This document shows, in pieces, positions 32,294 to 40,952 of a DNA stretch of 64,000 nucleotides (position 1 is its first letter; every line of letters starts with the position of its first letter). Below the pieces are notes generated by a model that ran no database searches, was not told the origin of the DNA, and saw nothing but the letters and a program-made list of their open reading frames with translations. Origin of the DNA: JBDSKH01 sp035495435 (GTDB lineage Bacteria; Actinomycetota; Actinomycetes; Actinomycetales; Microbacteriaceae); the NCBI GenBank assembly GCA_035495435.1, contig DATJFV010000041.1, positions 8,288 to 72,287 of the forward strand, in the 5' to 3' direction. A program made the position numbers and the translations under genes.

Positions 32294-33325
32294 CTACACC
32301 TTAGAAGCGCGCGGGCCCGCGAGGCGGCTGATCAGCCGCAGCAGGTTTTCCAGGGGCCCGGCGCCGAGCAGCAGGCGCCACGCGGTGGCGATTGCGAGGG
32401 CCGCCACGATGAGGATCGCGAGCGTCGCCGGCGGGTACTGCCAGCGTTCACCGCCGCCGCTGACCAGGTCTCGTGTCACGGCCAGCCCGATCGCGTGGGC
32501 CGTGTACAGCGTGAGCGCCATGGCTCCGGCGGCGGCGACCGGGTACAGCGCGATCCGGATGCCGCGCCCGCCCCGCCCGGGCAGGTCGCCGATGAGGGTG
32601 GCGGCCGCGATCACCGCCACCGCGACCCCGCCCGAACCGACGACTTCGGCCACCGACCCGCTGTGCGCGGCCGCGGTGACTCCGGGCAGCACCACGGCGG
32701 AGCCGTATCCCGCCCCCGCCGCGACCGCTCCACCGACGAGCATGAGCAGCCGGGTGCGCCGTCGGCGCAGGTCGGATCGGGCGCAGATGAGGCCGGTGAG
32801 GAGGAACGCGACCCAGATCGCCATGGGGTAGCTGCCGAACACGAGCCAGAGGGCGAACGGTTCGAGCACCGCGGGCACGTCGTCGAGCGCCGCCGCGCCA
32901 CGCACCCAGCCGACGAGCGCCGGCATGATCACGACGGCGGCGGTGGTCACCGCGCCCAGCACCACCCGCCGGGCGAACAGCAGCGGAACCAGCAGCAGGA
33001 GGGCGAACCCGTAGTAGTCGAGAATGACCGCGAGCGGCGGCTGCACGACCGCGGTGAGGAACACGCCGACCACGATGAGCGCGAGGCCGCGCAGCGCGAT
33101 CCCGCCGCGCAGGGCGCCACGGGAGCCGGCCGGCGGCGGGTGCGTTCCGCCGGTCATGAGTCCGAGCGATGCCCCCGCGACGGTCGCGAACAGGATCGCC
33201 GACCGGCCGTCGTAGACGTTCTCGGCGGGATCGAAGACGACATGCGCCGCGAACATGCCGAGCAGAGCGATGCCGCGGGACAGGTCGAGCCCGAACAGTC
33301 GTCCGGTCTCGAAGCCCCGCGGCAT
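32294..33325 (-). CDS. DUF1624/DUF418-like polytopic membrane protein
   Basis: 343 residues, about ten membrane segments. Opens with RLFGLDLSRGIALLGMFAAHV, the signature of the heparan-alpha-glucosaminide acetyltransferase-like (DUF1624) and YeiB/DUF418 families, in which the His in the first segment may accept an acyl group. It probably acylates an envelope component, by analogy only. Encoded 2 bp before the arginase-family gene and 11 bp after pspA on the same strand. Confidence 0.75.
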   Translation of the reverse strand: MPRGFETGRLFGLDLSRGIALLGMFAAHVVFDPAENVYDGRSAILFATVAGASLGLMTGGTHPPPAGSRGALRGGIALRGLALIVVGVFLTAVVQPPLAVILDYYGFALLLLVPLLFARRVVLGAVTTAAVVIMPALVGWVRGAAALDDVPAVLEPFALWLVFGSYPMAIWVAFLLTGLICARSDLRRRRTRLLMLVGGAVAAGAGYGSAVVLPGVTAAAHSGSVAEVVGSGGVAVAVIAAATLIGDLPGRGGRGIRIALYPVAAAGAMALTLYTAHAIGLAVTRDLVSGGGERWQYPPATLAILIVAALAIATAWRLLLGAGPLENLLRLISRLAGPRASKV

Positions 33326-33336
33326 CGGAGGTGAGG

Positions 33337-34074
33337 TTACGAGCCGGAGGTGATCGCCTGGGTGCCGCCCGACTTCAGCGCGGCGAGGCGAGCGTCGACT
33401 TCGGTCTCCTTGTCGAGGTCTTCGAGCGACTCGAACTGGGAATCGAGCGAGGATGCGGCGAGCTCCTGCTTGCCGGCGACGAGTGCCTCCTGGCGGCGCA
33501 CCTTGTCTTCGAACCGACCCAGTTCACTGGTCGGGTCGAGCACGTCGATCGACTGCAGCGCGTCGGCCACCTGGTTCTGCGCCTGCGCGGTCTTCGCACG
33601 GGCGACCAGCTCGTCGCGCTTCGACGTCAGCTCGTTGAGCTTCTGGTGCATGCCGTCGATGCCGGCCTTCAGCTTGGTGACCACCTCGTTCTGCGATGCG
33701 ATGGTCGGCTCGGCGCTCTTGGCCTCGTTCTCGGCCGTGATCTGCTTGCCGAGCGCCATCTTGGCCAGCTTGTCGAACTTGTCGGCGTCGGCGGCGTTGC
33801 CTGCGGCACGCAGTTCGTCGCCCTTGGCGCTCGCCGCCGCTGCCTTGCGGCCCCAGTCGGCCGCCGCATCGACGTCCTCCTGGTGGTCCTGTTCCATCAG
33901 GCGAAGGTTGCCGATCGTCTGTGCCACGGCGCTTTCGGCCTCGGCGATGCTGTTGGTGTAGTCCCGCACCAGCTGGTCCAGCATGAGCTGCGGGTCCTCG
34001 GCCTGGTCGAGCAGTGCGTTGATGTTGGCGCGGAGAAGGGCGGAGACCCGCCCCAGGATGGACTGCTTTGCCAT
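33337..34074 (-). CDS. PspA/IM30-family membrane-stress protein
   Basis: 245 residues, almost entirely helical coiled coil: SILGRVSALLRANINALLDQAEDPQLMLDQLVRDYTNSIAEAE is the canonical N-terminus (amphipathic helix that binds stressed membrane, then helix 1), with long charged helices to about residue 225. Such proteins coat damaged membrane and preserve the proton gradient. AGAAAGGGA precedes ATG at 34074. Adjacent to the TPM-domain gene, a pairing often seen in envelope-stress loci. The typical PspC or ClgR partners are not in view. Confidence 0.93.
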   Translation of the reverse strand: MAKQSILGRVSALLRANINALLDQAEDPQLMLDQLVRDYTNSIAEAESAVAQTIGNLRLMEQDHQEDVDAAADWGRKAAAASAKGDELRAAGNAADADKFDKLAKMALGKQITAENEAKSAEPTIASQNEVVTKLKAGIDGMHQKLNELTSKRDELVARAKTAQAQNQVADALQSIDVLDPTSELGRFEDKVRRQEALVAGKQELAASSLDSQFESLEDLDKETEVDARLAALKSGGTQAITSGS

Positions 34075-34145
34075 GGTGTCCCTTTCTGGAGGTTCGTGGG
34101 AAACGCTAGTGCCCGCGGTTCCCGGTTGCTAGAAGCGTCTGGTTT

Positions 34146-35960
34146 CTAGAAGCGCCCGTGGCCGCCCCGGCGGCTGCCGCCGCGCGACCCGCCGGAGTGT
34201 CCGCCCGCGTGCCCGCCCGAGAACCCGCCGAAGATGCTGCCGCCGCTGCTGTGGTGACTGCTGCCGCCGCCCCATCCCGAGCCGGACCAGCCGCTCGACC
34301 CGCCGCCCCACCAGCCGCCCGAGGATGAGGACGACGACGAACCGCCGTCACCGAACAGACCGCCGAGGATCCCGCCGATGAACGCACCGTCGAAACCGTC
34401 GTCGCGGCGGAACGGGTCGGGGTTCTGCGGTCCCGAGATCACCGACTCGGCGTTCTCGACATCCGCCATCGCCAGATCGAGCGCGACCGCCCCCAGCCTC
34501 TCGGCCTCGGTCGCCTCGCGGAGCGCCGTCGCCGAGTCGGCCGCGGATGCCGCCGTCGCCTGGTCGAGGTGGCGCGCGGCCTCCGAGGCGCGGGTTCTGG
34601 CCGCGGTGCCGACCGCCCCGCGGTGGGTGGAGATGTAATCGTTCGCTTCGGACACCCGCGACTGCGCATCGCGAAGCTGGGTCTGCAGAGCCGCGGCCTC
34701 GGCGGCCGTGCGCTGCGCCTTCGCCTCGAGGTCGCCTTTCGTGCGATCGACGCCGGCGAGCAGCTGCTCGACCTGCCCCACGGCCTGCTGCGCGGCTCTC
34801 ACCGCCACTGCGACGCCGGCCTGCTCCGACCCTGCGGCCGCGGTGAGCGCGTTCCGCGCCTCGCGGACGGTGGTGCGGGCGAACGTGTCGAGCTTGCGCG
34901 CCTGGGCGGGCAGTCCGGCCAGGCTCGACAGGTCGCCCTCGGGATAGGTCTTCCTCAGCGCGGCGATGGTGGTCGCCGCCTGCTCGATCCGTGCATCGAG
35001 CCCCTTCTGCCGCGTCGCGACGTCGTCGAGCACCGAGGCGGCATTCTTCTCCAACTGACGCAGCTCGTCGAACGCGGCCGTCTGCGCATCGAGCACCTCG
35101 TCCGCCTGGGACGCCAGCTGGATGAGCTGCTCGGTCATGGCACGGTGCTGCTGCGCCGTCTCGGGGAACGCGTCGTCGAGCTTCTGCTGCAGTTCGAAGG
35201 CCTGCTGCGCAAGCTCTGTGGCCCGGGCGAGGGCTGCCGCGAAATCCTTCACCTGGGCCGCGCCGAACTGCGCCTCCGCGAAGCCAAGCTCCTGCTCGCT
35301 GGTCTTCAGCGCGTCGTCCAGTTGCACCAGAATGGTGCCCGCCCGCTGATCGAGGGCGTCGGCTTCCGCCTCGGCCGCGCGGGCGGCCTTGCGCTTGCGC
35401 AGCCGCGCGCGCGTCACCGCCACCACGACGCCCGTACCGACTGCCGCTGCCGCGACCCCGCCGACGATCCCGGGCACGGGGGAGGGTGCCTGCACGGCGA
35501 CCAGGCCGTCGGCGAAGGCGACCCCGGCATCCGCCCAGGCGCTGTCGCGCAGCTGCGGGATGAGGTCGTCGTTCACGACCTTCTCGATGTCGCCGTCGCT
35601 GACCGGGAACGCGGTGCCCGCCGAGTAGGCGTACTCGCGGTCGGCGGTTGCGATGGCCAGCAGCAGATCGGCCGGCCCGAGGCCGCTCAGCTCGGCGCTG
35701 CTGTCGGCCCAGTCGAGCGCGTCCGATGGGTTCTCGAAACGGTCGACGTACACGATGAAGACTTTGGCTCCGGTCTCGGTGTAGAGCCGGTCGAGCGCGT
35801 CGCTCACCTCACCTGTCCGCGCCCCCAGAACCCCCGACGTATCGAGCACATAGGCACCGGCCAGGTCGACCGGATCATCAGCCCCGCGGGCGAATGCGGG
35901 CCCGGCCCCGAGGACAAGCGCGGCGGCCGCGGCGAGCAGGGAAGCAACCAAGACGCGCAT
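34146..35960 (-). CDS. TPM-domain protein with coiled coil and Gly/Ser/His-rich tail
   Basis: 604 residues. Signal peptide (1-25), an exported TPM domain (about 28-150; DTSGVLGARTGEVSDALDRLYTETGAKVFIVYV), one membrane segment (about 162-182), a basic stretch, a long Ala/Gln/Glu-rich coiled coil (190-510), and a low-complexity tail rich in Gly, Ser, Trp, His and Arg (525-604). This tail resembles those of YgcG/TPM proteins involved in photosystem II repair or membrane processes. Next to pspA, suggesting an envelope role. TAGGAT ends 6 nt before ATG 35960. Confidence 0.88.
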   Translation of the reverse strand: MRVLVASLLAAAAALVLGAGPAFARGADDPVDLAGAYVLDTSGVLGARTGEVSDALDRLYTETGAKVFIVYVDRFENPSDALDWADSSAELSGLGPADLLLAIATADREYAYSAGTAFPVSDGDIEKVVNDDLIPQLRDSAWADAGVAFADGLVAVQAPSPVPGIVGGVAAAAVGTGVVVAVTRARLRKRKAARAAEAEADALDQRAGTILVQLDDALKTSEQELGFAEAQFGAAQVKDFAAALARATELAQQAFELQQKLDDAFPETAQQHRAMTEQLIQLASQADEVLDAQTAAFDELRQLEKNAASVLDDVATRQKGLDARIEQAATTIAALRKTYPEGDLSSLAGLPAQARKLDTFARTTVREARNALTAAAGSEQAGVAVAVRAAQQAVGQVEQLLAGVDRTKGDLEAKAQRTAAEAAALQTQLRDAQSRVSEANDYISTHRGAVGTAARTRASEAARHLDQATAASAADSATALREATEAERLGAVALDLAMADVENAESVISGPQNPDPFRRDDGFDGAFIGGILGGLFGDGGSSSSSSSGGWWGGGSSGWSGSGWGGGSSHHSSGGSIFGGFSGGHAGGHSGGSRGGSRRGGHGRF

Positions 35961-35966
35961 GAGCGC

Positions 35967-35972
35967 ATCCTA
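35967..35972 (-). promoter_or_regulatory. -10 box of the TPM-domain gene
   Basis: TAGGAT on the minus strand ends 6 nt before ATG at 35960; leaderless spacing. Confidence 0.5.
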
Positions 35973-35989
35973 TGCAGCGGGCCTGAAGC

Positions 35990-36748
35990 TCAGCGCAGGG
36001 TCACGGCGACGGCCGGGCCCGAGACCAGGTCGACCGCCGATCCGTCATCGTGCGTGAGGTCGATCATCGCCCACAGCAGGTAGGTGCCCGGCGGGGCCGC
36101 CGGCAGCGCGTCCGGGGAGACGAGGTCCGCGTCGTCGCCCTCGCCGCAGATCACCGCATCGAAGCTGGTCTGATAGGTCATCGACTCGCCGGGACCGAGG
36201 TCGACCACGCGCGCCGCTCCGTCGGACGCCTCGCTCGTGTGCCAGACCGTGACGCCGTCGCGCGACAGGGTGAGCGCGGGCGCCGCTGCGGTGCTGCCGA
36301 AGATCGACGAGGTTCCCGCATTGGTGAGGGTGACCGTCACCGGGATGCCGTGCTCGCCGGCAGACGCCGTCACGGGGGCGATGCTGACGGTCAGGCCGTT
36401 CGCGGCGGGCGCCGGCTGTGCGATCTCGGCACCGCACAGGTTGAGGATCTGGGACGCGGGGTCGTTCAGCTGGGTCTCGGAGGTTCCGGCCGCCCCTCCG
36501 GCCGACTCCGGCGCGGCGGCATCTCCCGCCGAGAGCACCTGGTCGCCGGTGCTCATACCCGGTAGGCCGTTCACGACGACCGCCGGGATCGCGATCGCAG
36601 CGATCGCCAGAACCGAGGAGGCGGCGGCGAGCACCACCTTCGGGCGGCGGCGCGCCCGCGCCCGGCGCAGCACAGCCTCCACATCGATCTCGCCGCGGGG
36701 CTGGGTGCCCTCGTGAAAGCGGCGGCGCAGGTCAGAATCGCTGGGCAT
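35990..36748 (-). CDS. Membrane protein, likely anti-sigma partner of the SigE-family factor
   Basis: 252 residues. Cytoplasmic N-terminus (SDLRRRFHEGTQPRGEIDVEAVLRRARARRRPK), one membrane segment (VVLAAASSVLAIAAIAIPAVVV), then an extracytoplasmic domain with two cysteines (LNLCGAEIA and DAVICGEGD) and a beta-rich fold (PVTVTLTNAGTSSIFGS) recalling DUF4232-like domains. Its start overlaps the sigma factor gene by 17 bp, the usual layout for a sigma/anti-sigma pair. No zinc-binding HxxxCxxC anti-sigma motif is seen, so the role is inferred from position and topology. Confidence 0.6.
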   Translation of the reverse strand: MPSDSDLRRRFHEGTQPRGEIDVEAVLRRARARRRPKVVLAAASSVLAIAAIAIPAVVVNGLPGMSTGDQVLSAGDAAAPESAGGAAGTSETQLNDPASQILNLCGAEIAQPAPAANGLTVSIAPVTASAGEHGIPVTVTLTNAGTSSIFGSTAAAPALTLSRDGVTVWHTSEASDGAARVVDLGPGESMTYQTSFDAVICGEGDDADLVSPDALPAAPPGTYLLWAMIDLTHDDGSAVDLVSGPAVAVTLR

Positions 36749-37292
36749 GGGTGCGTCCCTTCGCTGTGCCGGGGCGGGGTGCGCCCAGACGGTCGGCGGC
36801 GGTGCCGTCGTCGGCGAGCGAGATGGCCATCTTCGCCAGCCCGTCGCTGAGATAGCGCTTCACCGCACCCGAGCTGATGCCGAGGGTGCGGGCGATGTCG
36901 TCCACCTTCAGGTCGTCGTAGTAGCGCAGCACCAGGCAGGCGCGCTCCCGGGGGCTGAGCTTGCGCAGTTCACGGTGCAGGTCCTGCTTCAGGTCGGTGT
37001 CCCCGGCCGACGAGGGCTGCTCGTCGGGGACGTACTCCAGCGGGGCGAGCTTGCGCCAGCGGCTCATCCGCCGCCCGCCGTCGAGATGCCCGTTCAGGAT
37101 CGCCCGGCGCACGTAGGCCTCGGCGCTCTCGACGGTGAAGCCATTGCGCAGCCGCCCGAAGGTCTTCACCAGGGCGTCCTGGACCAGGTCGGCCGCCTGT
37201 TCGCGCGAGCCGCAGAGCAGCATGGCGTAACGCTGCAGGGCGTCGCCGCGGGTGGCGACCAGTTCGGTCACCACGCTCTCCCACGGTTGCAT
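36732..37292 (-). CDS. RNA polymerase sigma factor, SigE-family (ECF)
   Basis: 186 residues. Region 2 (LQRYAMLLCGSREQAADLVQDALVKTFGRL) and region 4 (LSPRERACLVLRYYDDLKVDDIARTLGISSGAVKRYLSDGLAKM) match the SigE-family of actinobacterial sigma-70 factors. It overlaps its probable membrane anti-sigma by 17 bp. I chose ATG 37292 because TAAGGT ends 7 nt upstream; GTG at 37298 is in frame. The start of upstream sequence contains a CAAC-type and a CGTC-type element that could be an autoregulated ECF promoter, which is speculative. Confidence 0.9.
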   Translation of the reverse strand: MQPWESVVTELVATRGDALQRYAMLLCGSREQAADLVQDALVKTFGRLRNGFTVESAEAYVRRAILNGHLDGGRRMSRWRKLAPLEYVPDEQPSSAGDTDLKQDLHRELRKLSPRERACLVLRYYDDLKVDDIARTLGISSGAVKRYLSDGLAKMAISLADDGTAADRLGAPRPGTAKGRTHAQRF

Positions 37293-37299
37293 GCTCACA

Positions 37300-37305
37300 A
37301 CCTTA
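37300..37305 (-). promoter_or_regulatory. -10 box of the sigma factor gene
   Basis: TAAGGT on the minus strand ends 7 nt before ATG at 37292; leaderless spacing. Confidence 0.4.
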
Positions 37306-37360
37306 AAGACGGATGCCGCGGCGAAAACGTTGGGAGCGGTGCGTTGCGCGTTTCCGGTGG

Positions 37361-37397
37361 CGGAGGTCCCGGCGCCAGCGAGTCGCCGGGACCTCCG
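37361..37397 (-). terminator. Strong hairpin downstream of pckG
   Basis: A perfect 14-bp stem (37361-37374 with 37384-37397) and a 9-nt loop, lying 24 bp after the pckG stop. No T-tract follows on the minus strand. It should isolate pckG from the sigma factor gene downstream. Confidence 0.7.
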
Positions 37398-37420
37398 GGT
37401 TCGGGGGAGGTCGGTTGGGG

Positions 37421-39289
37421 TTACTGCGCCTGCAGTCGCCCGCGCAGTCCGTCCAGTTGCGCGCGCACCTCAGCGGGGAGGCGGTCGCCGAAGCCGGCGA
37501 AGAAGGCCTCGGCGTCGTCGGCCTCGGCCAGGTGAGCGGCGGGGTCGATGCGGAACAGCTCCTGCCAGTCCGCATCGCTGACGCCGGCTCCGTCGAGGTC
37601 GATGGCGCCGGGGGCGGGCAGCCAGCCGACCGGGCTGTCGATCGCCGCAGCGCGCCCCTCGACCCGCTCCAGGATCCAGGCCAGCACGCGCGCGTTGTCG
37701 CCGAACCCCGGCCAGAGGAATCGTCCGTCCTCGCCCTTGCGGAACCAGTTCACCTGGAACACCCGCGGAAGCCCGCCCGTGGCCCGCAGCCCGGCGCCGA
37801 CCTCCAGCCAGTGCTTCCAGTGCTCGGCCATGTTGTACCCGCAGAACGGCAGCATCGCGAACGGGTCGCGACGCAACTCCCCGACAGTGCCTTCGGCGGC
37901 CGCCGTGCGCTCGGATGAGATCGTGGCGCCCACGAAGACGCCGTGCTCCCAGTCCCGTGCCTCCGCCACCAGAGGCACGTTGGTGGCACGCCGGCCGCCG
38001 AAGATGATCGCGTCGATGACGACGCCCCGCGGGTCGTCCCAGTCATCCGAGATGCTCGGAATCTGGGAGGCGGCCACGGTGAAGCGTGAGTTCGGGTGAG
38101 CCGCCGGACGCCCGGAGTCCGGTGTCCAGTGCTCGCCCGTCCAGTCGATGAGGTGCTCGGGCGCCTTGTCGGTCATTCCCTCCCACCAGACGTCACCGTC
38201 GTCGCGAAGGGCGACGTTGGTGAAGATCGTGTTGCCCCACAGGCTCTCGAGCGCGGTCGCGTTGGTCGAGGCGCTGGTTCCAGGTGCGACGCCGAAGATG
38301 CCGGCCTCGGGATTGATCGCGCGCAGCTTTCCGTCGGGACCCGGGGCGAGCCAGGCGATGTCGTCACCGATGGTCTCGACCTGCCAGCCGGGGATCGTCG
38401 GGCGCAGCATCGCGAAGTTCGTCTTGCCGCACGCACTCGGGAACGCCGCGGCGACGTGGAACACCCGTCCGCGCGGGTTGGTGACCTTCAGCAGCAGCAT
38501 GTGCTCGGCCAGCCAGCCCTCGTCGCGGGCGATGACGCTGGCGATGCGCAGGGCGAACGCCTTCTTGGCCAGGATCGCGTTGCCGCCGTACGCCGAACCG
38601 AACGACCAGATCTCCCGGGTCTCGGGGAAGTGCGAGATGTACTTCAGGTCGTTGCACGGCCACGGCACGTCGGCCTGGCCGGGCTTCAGCGGCGCGCCGA
38701 CCGTGTGCGCGGCGGGCACCCACTCGGTGTCGGGGCCGATCTGCGCCAGGGCCGCCGACCCCATCCGGGTCATGATCCCCATGCTCACCACGACGTAGGG
38801 CGAGTCGGTGATCTGCACCCCGAGCCGGGCCAGCGGGCTGCCGAGCGGACCCATGGAGAACGGCACGACGTACATCGTGCGCCCGCGCATCGATCCGGTG
38901 AACAGTCCCTCGAGCGTCGAGCGCATCTCGTCCGGGTCGGCCCAGTTGTTGGTAGGGCCGGCGTCCTCTTCGCGCTCGGAGCAGATGAAGGTGCGGGCTT
39001 CGACGCGAGCGACGTCCTCGGGGTGGCTGCGCGCCAGGAAGCTGTAGGGCCGGTGCTCGGCGTTCAGCCGGGTGAGCGTGCCGGCGGCGACCAGTCCGCG
39101 CAGCAGCTCGTCCTGCTCGCGCCGCGAGCCGTCGCACCAGACGACGGTGTCGGGTGTGGTGAGGTGCGCCATCTTCTCCACCCAGGCGATGACCCGCGGG
39201 TCGGTGCCCTCCGGCGCAAGCGCCCAGCTGGAGTCGTGAACGGGCGCGTAGTCCTCCTCGGTCACTGCGGGAGTGTCGATCACCGTCAT
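37421..39289 (-). CDS. pckG: Phosphoenolpyruvate carboxykinase (GTP)
   Basis: 622-residue enzyme converting oxaloacetate to PEP with GTP, the entry to gluconeogenesis. Shows WCDGSRREQDEL, RTMYVVPFSMGPLGSP, the kinase loop FPSACGKTNFAML, and MGIMTRMG and IIFGGRRATNVPLV landmarks of the GTP family. Length matches the family (about 600-620). A far longer frame upstream is antisense shadow; ATG at 39289 has AGGAGGAG immediately before it. It is divergent from a RamB/ScfR-type regulator, which in corynebacteria controls acetate and related genes, so regulation by it is plausible. Confidence 0.97.
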   Translation of the reverse strand: MTVIDTPAVTEEDYAPVHDSSWALAPEGTDPRVIAWVEKMAHLTTPDTVVWCDGSRREQDELLRGLVAAGTLTRLNAEHRPYSFLARSHPEDVARVEARTFICSEREEDAGPTNNWADPDEMRSTLEGLFTGSMRGRTMYVVPFSMGPLGSPLARLGVQITDSPYVVVSMGIMTRMGSAALAQIGPDTEWVPAAHTVGAPLKPGQADVPWPCNDLKYISHFPETREIWSFGSAYGGNAILAKKAFALRIASVIARDEGWLAEHMLLLKVTNPRGRVFHVAAAFPSACGKTNFAMLRPTIPGWQVETIGDDIAWLAPGPDGKLRAINPEAGIFGVAPGTSASTNATALESLWGNTIFTNVALRDDGDVWWEGMTDKAPEHLIDWTGEHWTPDSGRPAAHPNSRFTVAASQIPSISDDWDDPRGVVIDAIIFGGRRATNVPLVAEARDWEHGVFVGATISSERTAAAEGTVGELRRDPFAMLPFCGYNMAEHWKHWLEVGAGLRATGGLPRVFQVNWFRKGEDGRFLWPGFGDNARVLAWILERVEGRAAAIDSPVGWLPAPGAIDLDGAGVSDADWQELFRIDPAAHLAEADDAEAFFAGFGDRLPAEVRAQLDGLRGRLQAQ

Positions 39290-39384
39290 GGCTCCTCCTG
39301 AAAATCTTGATCTCTGTCCACCATGCGGCAGAATTCGGGCGCCGGGGCCCCCGACTGCGCGAAAAGATCCAGAGAAATTTCGAA

Positions 39385-39390
39385 TAGGAT
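39385..39390 (+). promoter_or_regulatory. -10 box of the RamB/ScfR-type regulator gene
   Basis: TAGGAT ends 7 nt before ATG at 39398. An earlier in-frame ATG at 39389 overlaps the hexamer, so 39398 is the better start. Confidence 0.5.
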
Positions 39391-39397
39391 GCAATTC

Positions 39398-40828
39398 ATG
39401 AACGATCTCGCGACCTTGGGGCAGCGGATGCGGCACTTCCGCACCGAGGCGGGCCTCACCCTGGACCAGCTCGGCGCCGACGTCGGGGTCGCGGCCAGCC
39501 AGCTCTCGCTGATGGAGAACGGCAAGCGCGAGCCCCGGCTGTCGCTGCTCGGTGCGATCGCCGAGCGGCTCGGCATCCCCGTCTCCGATCTGCTCGATCC
39601 GGTTCCCCCCACCGAGCGCGCCCGGCTCGAGATCGAGCTGGATCGCGCCCAGTCGAGCCCGGTGTACGCCGAGCTCGGGCTGCCGGTGATCCGGGCGGGC
39701 AAGAGCATGTCGGACGAGACCTTGCGGGCACTGGTGGGCCTGCACGCCGAACTCGCCCGACGCGCCCACGAGGCGATCGCGACCCCCGAGGAGGCGCGTC
39801 GGGCCAACACCGAGCTGCGCGCCATGATGCGGGCGCGTGACAACCACATCCCCGAGCTCGAGGCGCTGGCCGAAGAGCAGTTGAAGAAAGCCGGGCACGT
39901 CTCGGGGGCGCTCACCCACCGCGAGACCCGCAAGATGGCCGAGAACCTCGGCTTCGAGCTCGTGCATGTCAACGACCTGCCGCACTCGGCGCGGTCGGTG
40001 ACCGATCTCGAGAACGGCCGCATCTACCTGCCCCCGGCGTCGATCCCGGGTGGCCACGGCCTGCGTTCGATGGCTCTGCAAGCGATCGCTCACCGCCTGC
40101 TCGGGCACGCGGCACCCACCAGCTACGCGCAGTTCCTGCATCAGCGGCTCGAGATCAACTACTTCGCGTCGGCATGCCTCATGCCGCTCACCGCGTCGGT
40201 CGAGTTCCTGCGGCAGGCCAAAGCCGAGCGCAACATCGCCATCGAGGACTTCCGCGATGCGTTCGGCACCACCCACGAGTCGGCTGCGCTGCGGTTCACC
40301 AACCTCGCCACCCCCTACCTCGACATGAAGTGGCATTTCCTGCGGGTCGGCGGCGACGGGGCCGTCTACAAGGCCTACGAGAATGACGGGCTTCCGCTTC
40401 CGGTGGATGTCACGGGCAGCACCGAGGGCGAACTCGTCTGCCGCCGCTGGGCGGCGCGTCGGGCGTTCGCCCGCACCAACCGCACGACCGAGTTCTACCA
40501 GTACACCGACACCCCGCAGGGGTCGTTCTTCGAGTCGACCCAGATCGGCACGAGCGCGTCGGACGAGTTCTCGATCACCCTCGGAGTGCCGTTCGCCGAT
40601 TCGAAGTGGTTCCGGGGTCGCGAGACCACCCGGCGCGAGCAGTCACGCTGCCCCGACGCCACCTGCTGCCGCAAGCCGCCCGCCGAGTTGGCGCAGCATT
40701 GGGCGAGCCGCGCCTGGACGAGCGCGAAGGTGCACGCGCACATCTTCTCGCCGCTGCCGTCGGGCACCTTCCCGGGCGTCGACGACCGCGAACTCTACGA
40801 GTTCCTGCAGTCTCACGCCTCCAGCTGA
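39398..40828 (+). CDS. XRE-type short-chain-fatty-acid regulator (RamB/ScfR-like)
   Basis: 476 residues. Helix-turn-helix at 7-60 (LGQRMRHFRTEAGLTLDQLGADVGVAASQLSLMENGKREP spans it), a middle ImmA/IrrE-like domain around ALQAIAHRLLGHAAPTSYAQFLHQRLEINYFA, and a C-terminal Cys-rich part (SRCPDATCC). In proteases of the IrrE type the motif is HExxH; here it is HRLLGH, so it is non-catalytic, as in other RamB/ScfR/PrpR-type regulators. These sense acyl-CoA or propionate status. Divergent from pckG. Confidence 0.88.
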   Translation: MNDLATLGQRMRHFRTEAGLTLDQLGADVGVAASQLSLMENGKREPRLSLLGAIAERLGIPVSDLLDPVPPTERARLEIELDRAQSSPVYAELGLPVIRAGKSMSDETLRALVGLHAELARRAHEAIATPEEARRANTELRAMMRARDNHIPELEALAEEQLKKAGHVSGALTHRETRKMAENLGFELVHVNDLPHSARSVTDLENGRIYLPPASIPGGHGLRSMALQAIAHRLLGHAAPTSYAQFLHQRLEINYFASACLMPLTASVEFLRQAKAERNIAIEDFRDAFGTTHESAALRFTNLATPYLDMKWHFLRVGGDGAVYKAYENDGLPLPVDVTGSTEGELVCRRWAARRAFARTNRTTEFYQYTDTPQGSFFESTQIGTSASDEFSITLGVPFADSKWFRGRETTRREQSRCPDATCCRKPPAELAQHWASRAWTSAKVHAHIFSPLPSGTFPGVDDRELYEFLQSHASS

Positions 40829-40858
40829 TGGGGGCATGGGCGATGACCGTGCTTTCGG

Positions 40859-40931
40859 TGCCCTCGACACGATTCGAACGTGCGACTTCTTCCTTCGGAG
40901 GGAAGCGCTCTATCCACTGAGCTACGAGGGC
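40859..40931 (-). tRNA. tRNA-Arg (anticodon CCG)
   Basis: On the minus strand a full 73-nt cloverleaf folds: acceptor GCCCTCG/CGAGGGC with discriminator A, D-arm GCTC...GAGC, anticodon stem CTTCC/GGAAG with loop CTCCGAA (anticodon CCG, reading CGG), 5-nt variable loop, and T-arm GCACG/CGTGT with loop TTCGAAT. CCA is not encoded. It lies 1.4 kb upstream of argS, the gene for its synthetase. Confidence 0.96.
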
Positions 40932-40940
40932 AGACTCACC

Positions 40941-40946
40941 TAGGTT
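40941..40946 (+). promoter_or_regulatory. -10 box of the transglutaminase-like gene
   Basis: TAGGTT ends 6 nt before GTG at 40953; leaderless spacing. It lies just 10 bp past the 5' end of the divergent tRNA-Arg gene. Confidence 0.5.
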
Positions 40947-40952
40947 AGCAGC

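Noticed and set aside
37421..40336. 971-residue version of pckG
   Set aside because: The first 350 residues are antisense to the RamB-type regulator. ATG 39289 has a strong ribosome binding site and the normal PEP carboxykinase N-terminus.
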